From an uncultured Acetatifactor sp. (GTDB lineage: Bacteria > Bacillota > Clostridia > Lachnospirales > Lachnospiraceae), in the NCBI GenBank assembly GCA_910585665.1, contig CAJUFI010000035.1, positions 1-42,308 on the forward strand: 42,308 nt of DNA, written 5' to 3'. Below are positions 42,231 to 42,308 of the stretch, piece by piece. Under the pieces are notes generated by a model. The model ran no database searches. It saw only the letters and a list, made by a program, of their open reading frames with translations, and was not told where the DNA came from. Every line of letters starts with the position of its first letter. Positions within the stretch are counted from its first letter, which is position 1. Position numbers and translations under genes: made by a program.

Positions 42231-42308
42231 TGCAATCAGTTATTTGTAGACAACGCCTTAGGAACTGCCGGAAAATAATCTACGCATTTTGTTTAGAGTA
42301 AACCTGAT
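42231..42308 (-). mobile_element. type A element end joined to a type B element, cut by the window edge
   Basis: From 42257 to the window end the sequence is the exact reverse complement of 21169-21220, the right half of the type B element (52/52). Directly before it, CAGTTATTTGTAGACA (about 42237-42252) is the terminal segment of the type A element. The two ends share one CTTAG (42257-42261). The remaining part of the type B element lies outside the window. Confidence 0.72.

Overview
The window looks like a chromosomal surface-polysaccharide locus of a Gram-positive clostridium, most likely a Lachnospiraceae member. The basis is its moderately high GC, strong AGGAGG-type ribosome binding sites, a GH25 muramidase with bacterial Ig-like and cell-wall-binding repeats, and many multi-pass proteins of kinds common in that family (DUF6020-, DUF6077-, EpsG- and GtrII-like). 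I see no rRNA, tRNA, CRISPR array or intact transposase. Family names come from reading motifs in the translations, not from a search.

Layout. 0-5 kb, minus strand: rfbB/rmlB and a membrane-anchored GH25 lysozyme with its own promoter and an operator-like palindrome. 5.0-5.9 kb: decayed gene fragments. 6.0-7.2 kb, plus strand: a lone SGNH-like membrane protein. 7.1-24.8 kb, minus strand, apparently one long transcription unit read from 24.9 kb downward: a sialyltransferase-like glycosyltransferase, an ABC flippase-like exporter, a GNAT, a GT2, then a nonulosonic-acid block (pseF, GNAT, a pseI-formyltransferase fusion, pseG), an SGNH hydrolase, a GtrII/GT2 pair, wecE and three membrane proteins. 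25.3-36.4 kb, plus strand: DUF6020- and PMT-like GT-C proteins, a UbiA-type phosphoribosyltransferase homologue, a small GT2, two SMR-type half flippases, a large membrane protein, a UDP-galactopyranose-mutase-like flavoprotein, a Wzz-like co-polymerase and an EpsG-like polymerase. 36.5-42.2 kb, minus strand: two membrane GT-C-like proteins, two GT2 enzymes of the undecaprenyl-phosphate sugar type and a GNAT.

How the genes fit together. PseG, PseI and PseF supply the last steps to a CMP-pseudaminic-acid-type sugar, and the GT52-like protein next to the ABC exporter is the natural transferase candidate. PseB and PseC are not in the window. RmlB plus WecE would give dTDP-Fuc4N if RmlA is supplied elsewhere. 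Several polyprenyl-phosphate-sugar modules (GT2 or UbiA plus GT-C protein plus SMR flippase) suggest that a repeat unit built inside the cell is decorated outside, with EpsG and Wzz-like proteins handling polymerisation and chain length.

The most unusual features are: (1) a 98-bp non-autonomous element family in two sequence types, flanked by direct 5-bp CTWAG repeats, one pair of copies being 97/98 identical; (2) a PseI synthase fused to an N-formyltransferase domain; (3) a nine-unit 12-bp repeat that extends PseG; (4) a UbiA-type lipid-phosphate-pentose module; (5) several different short tandem repeats placed at gene ends.
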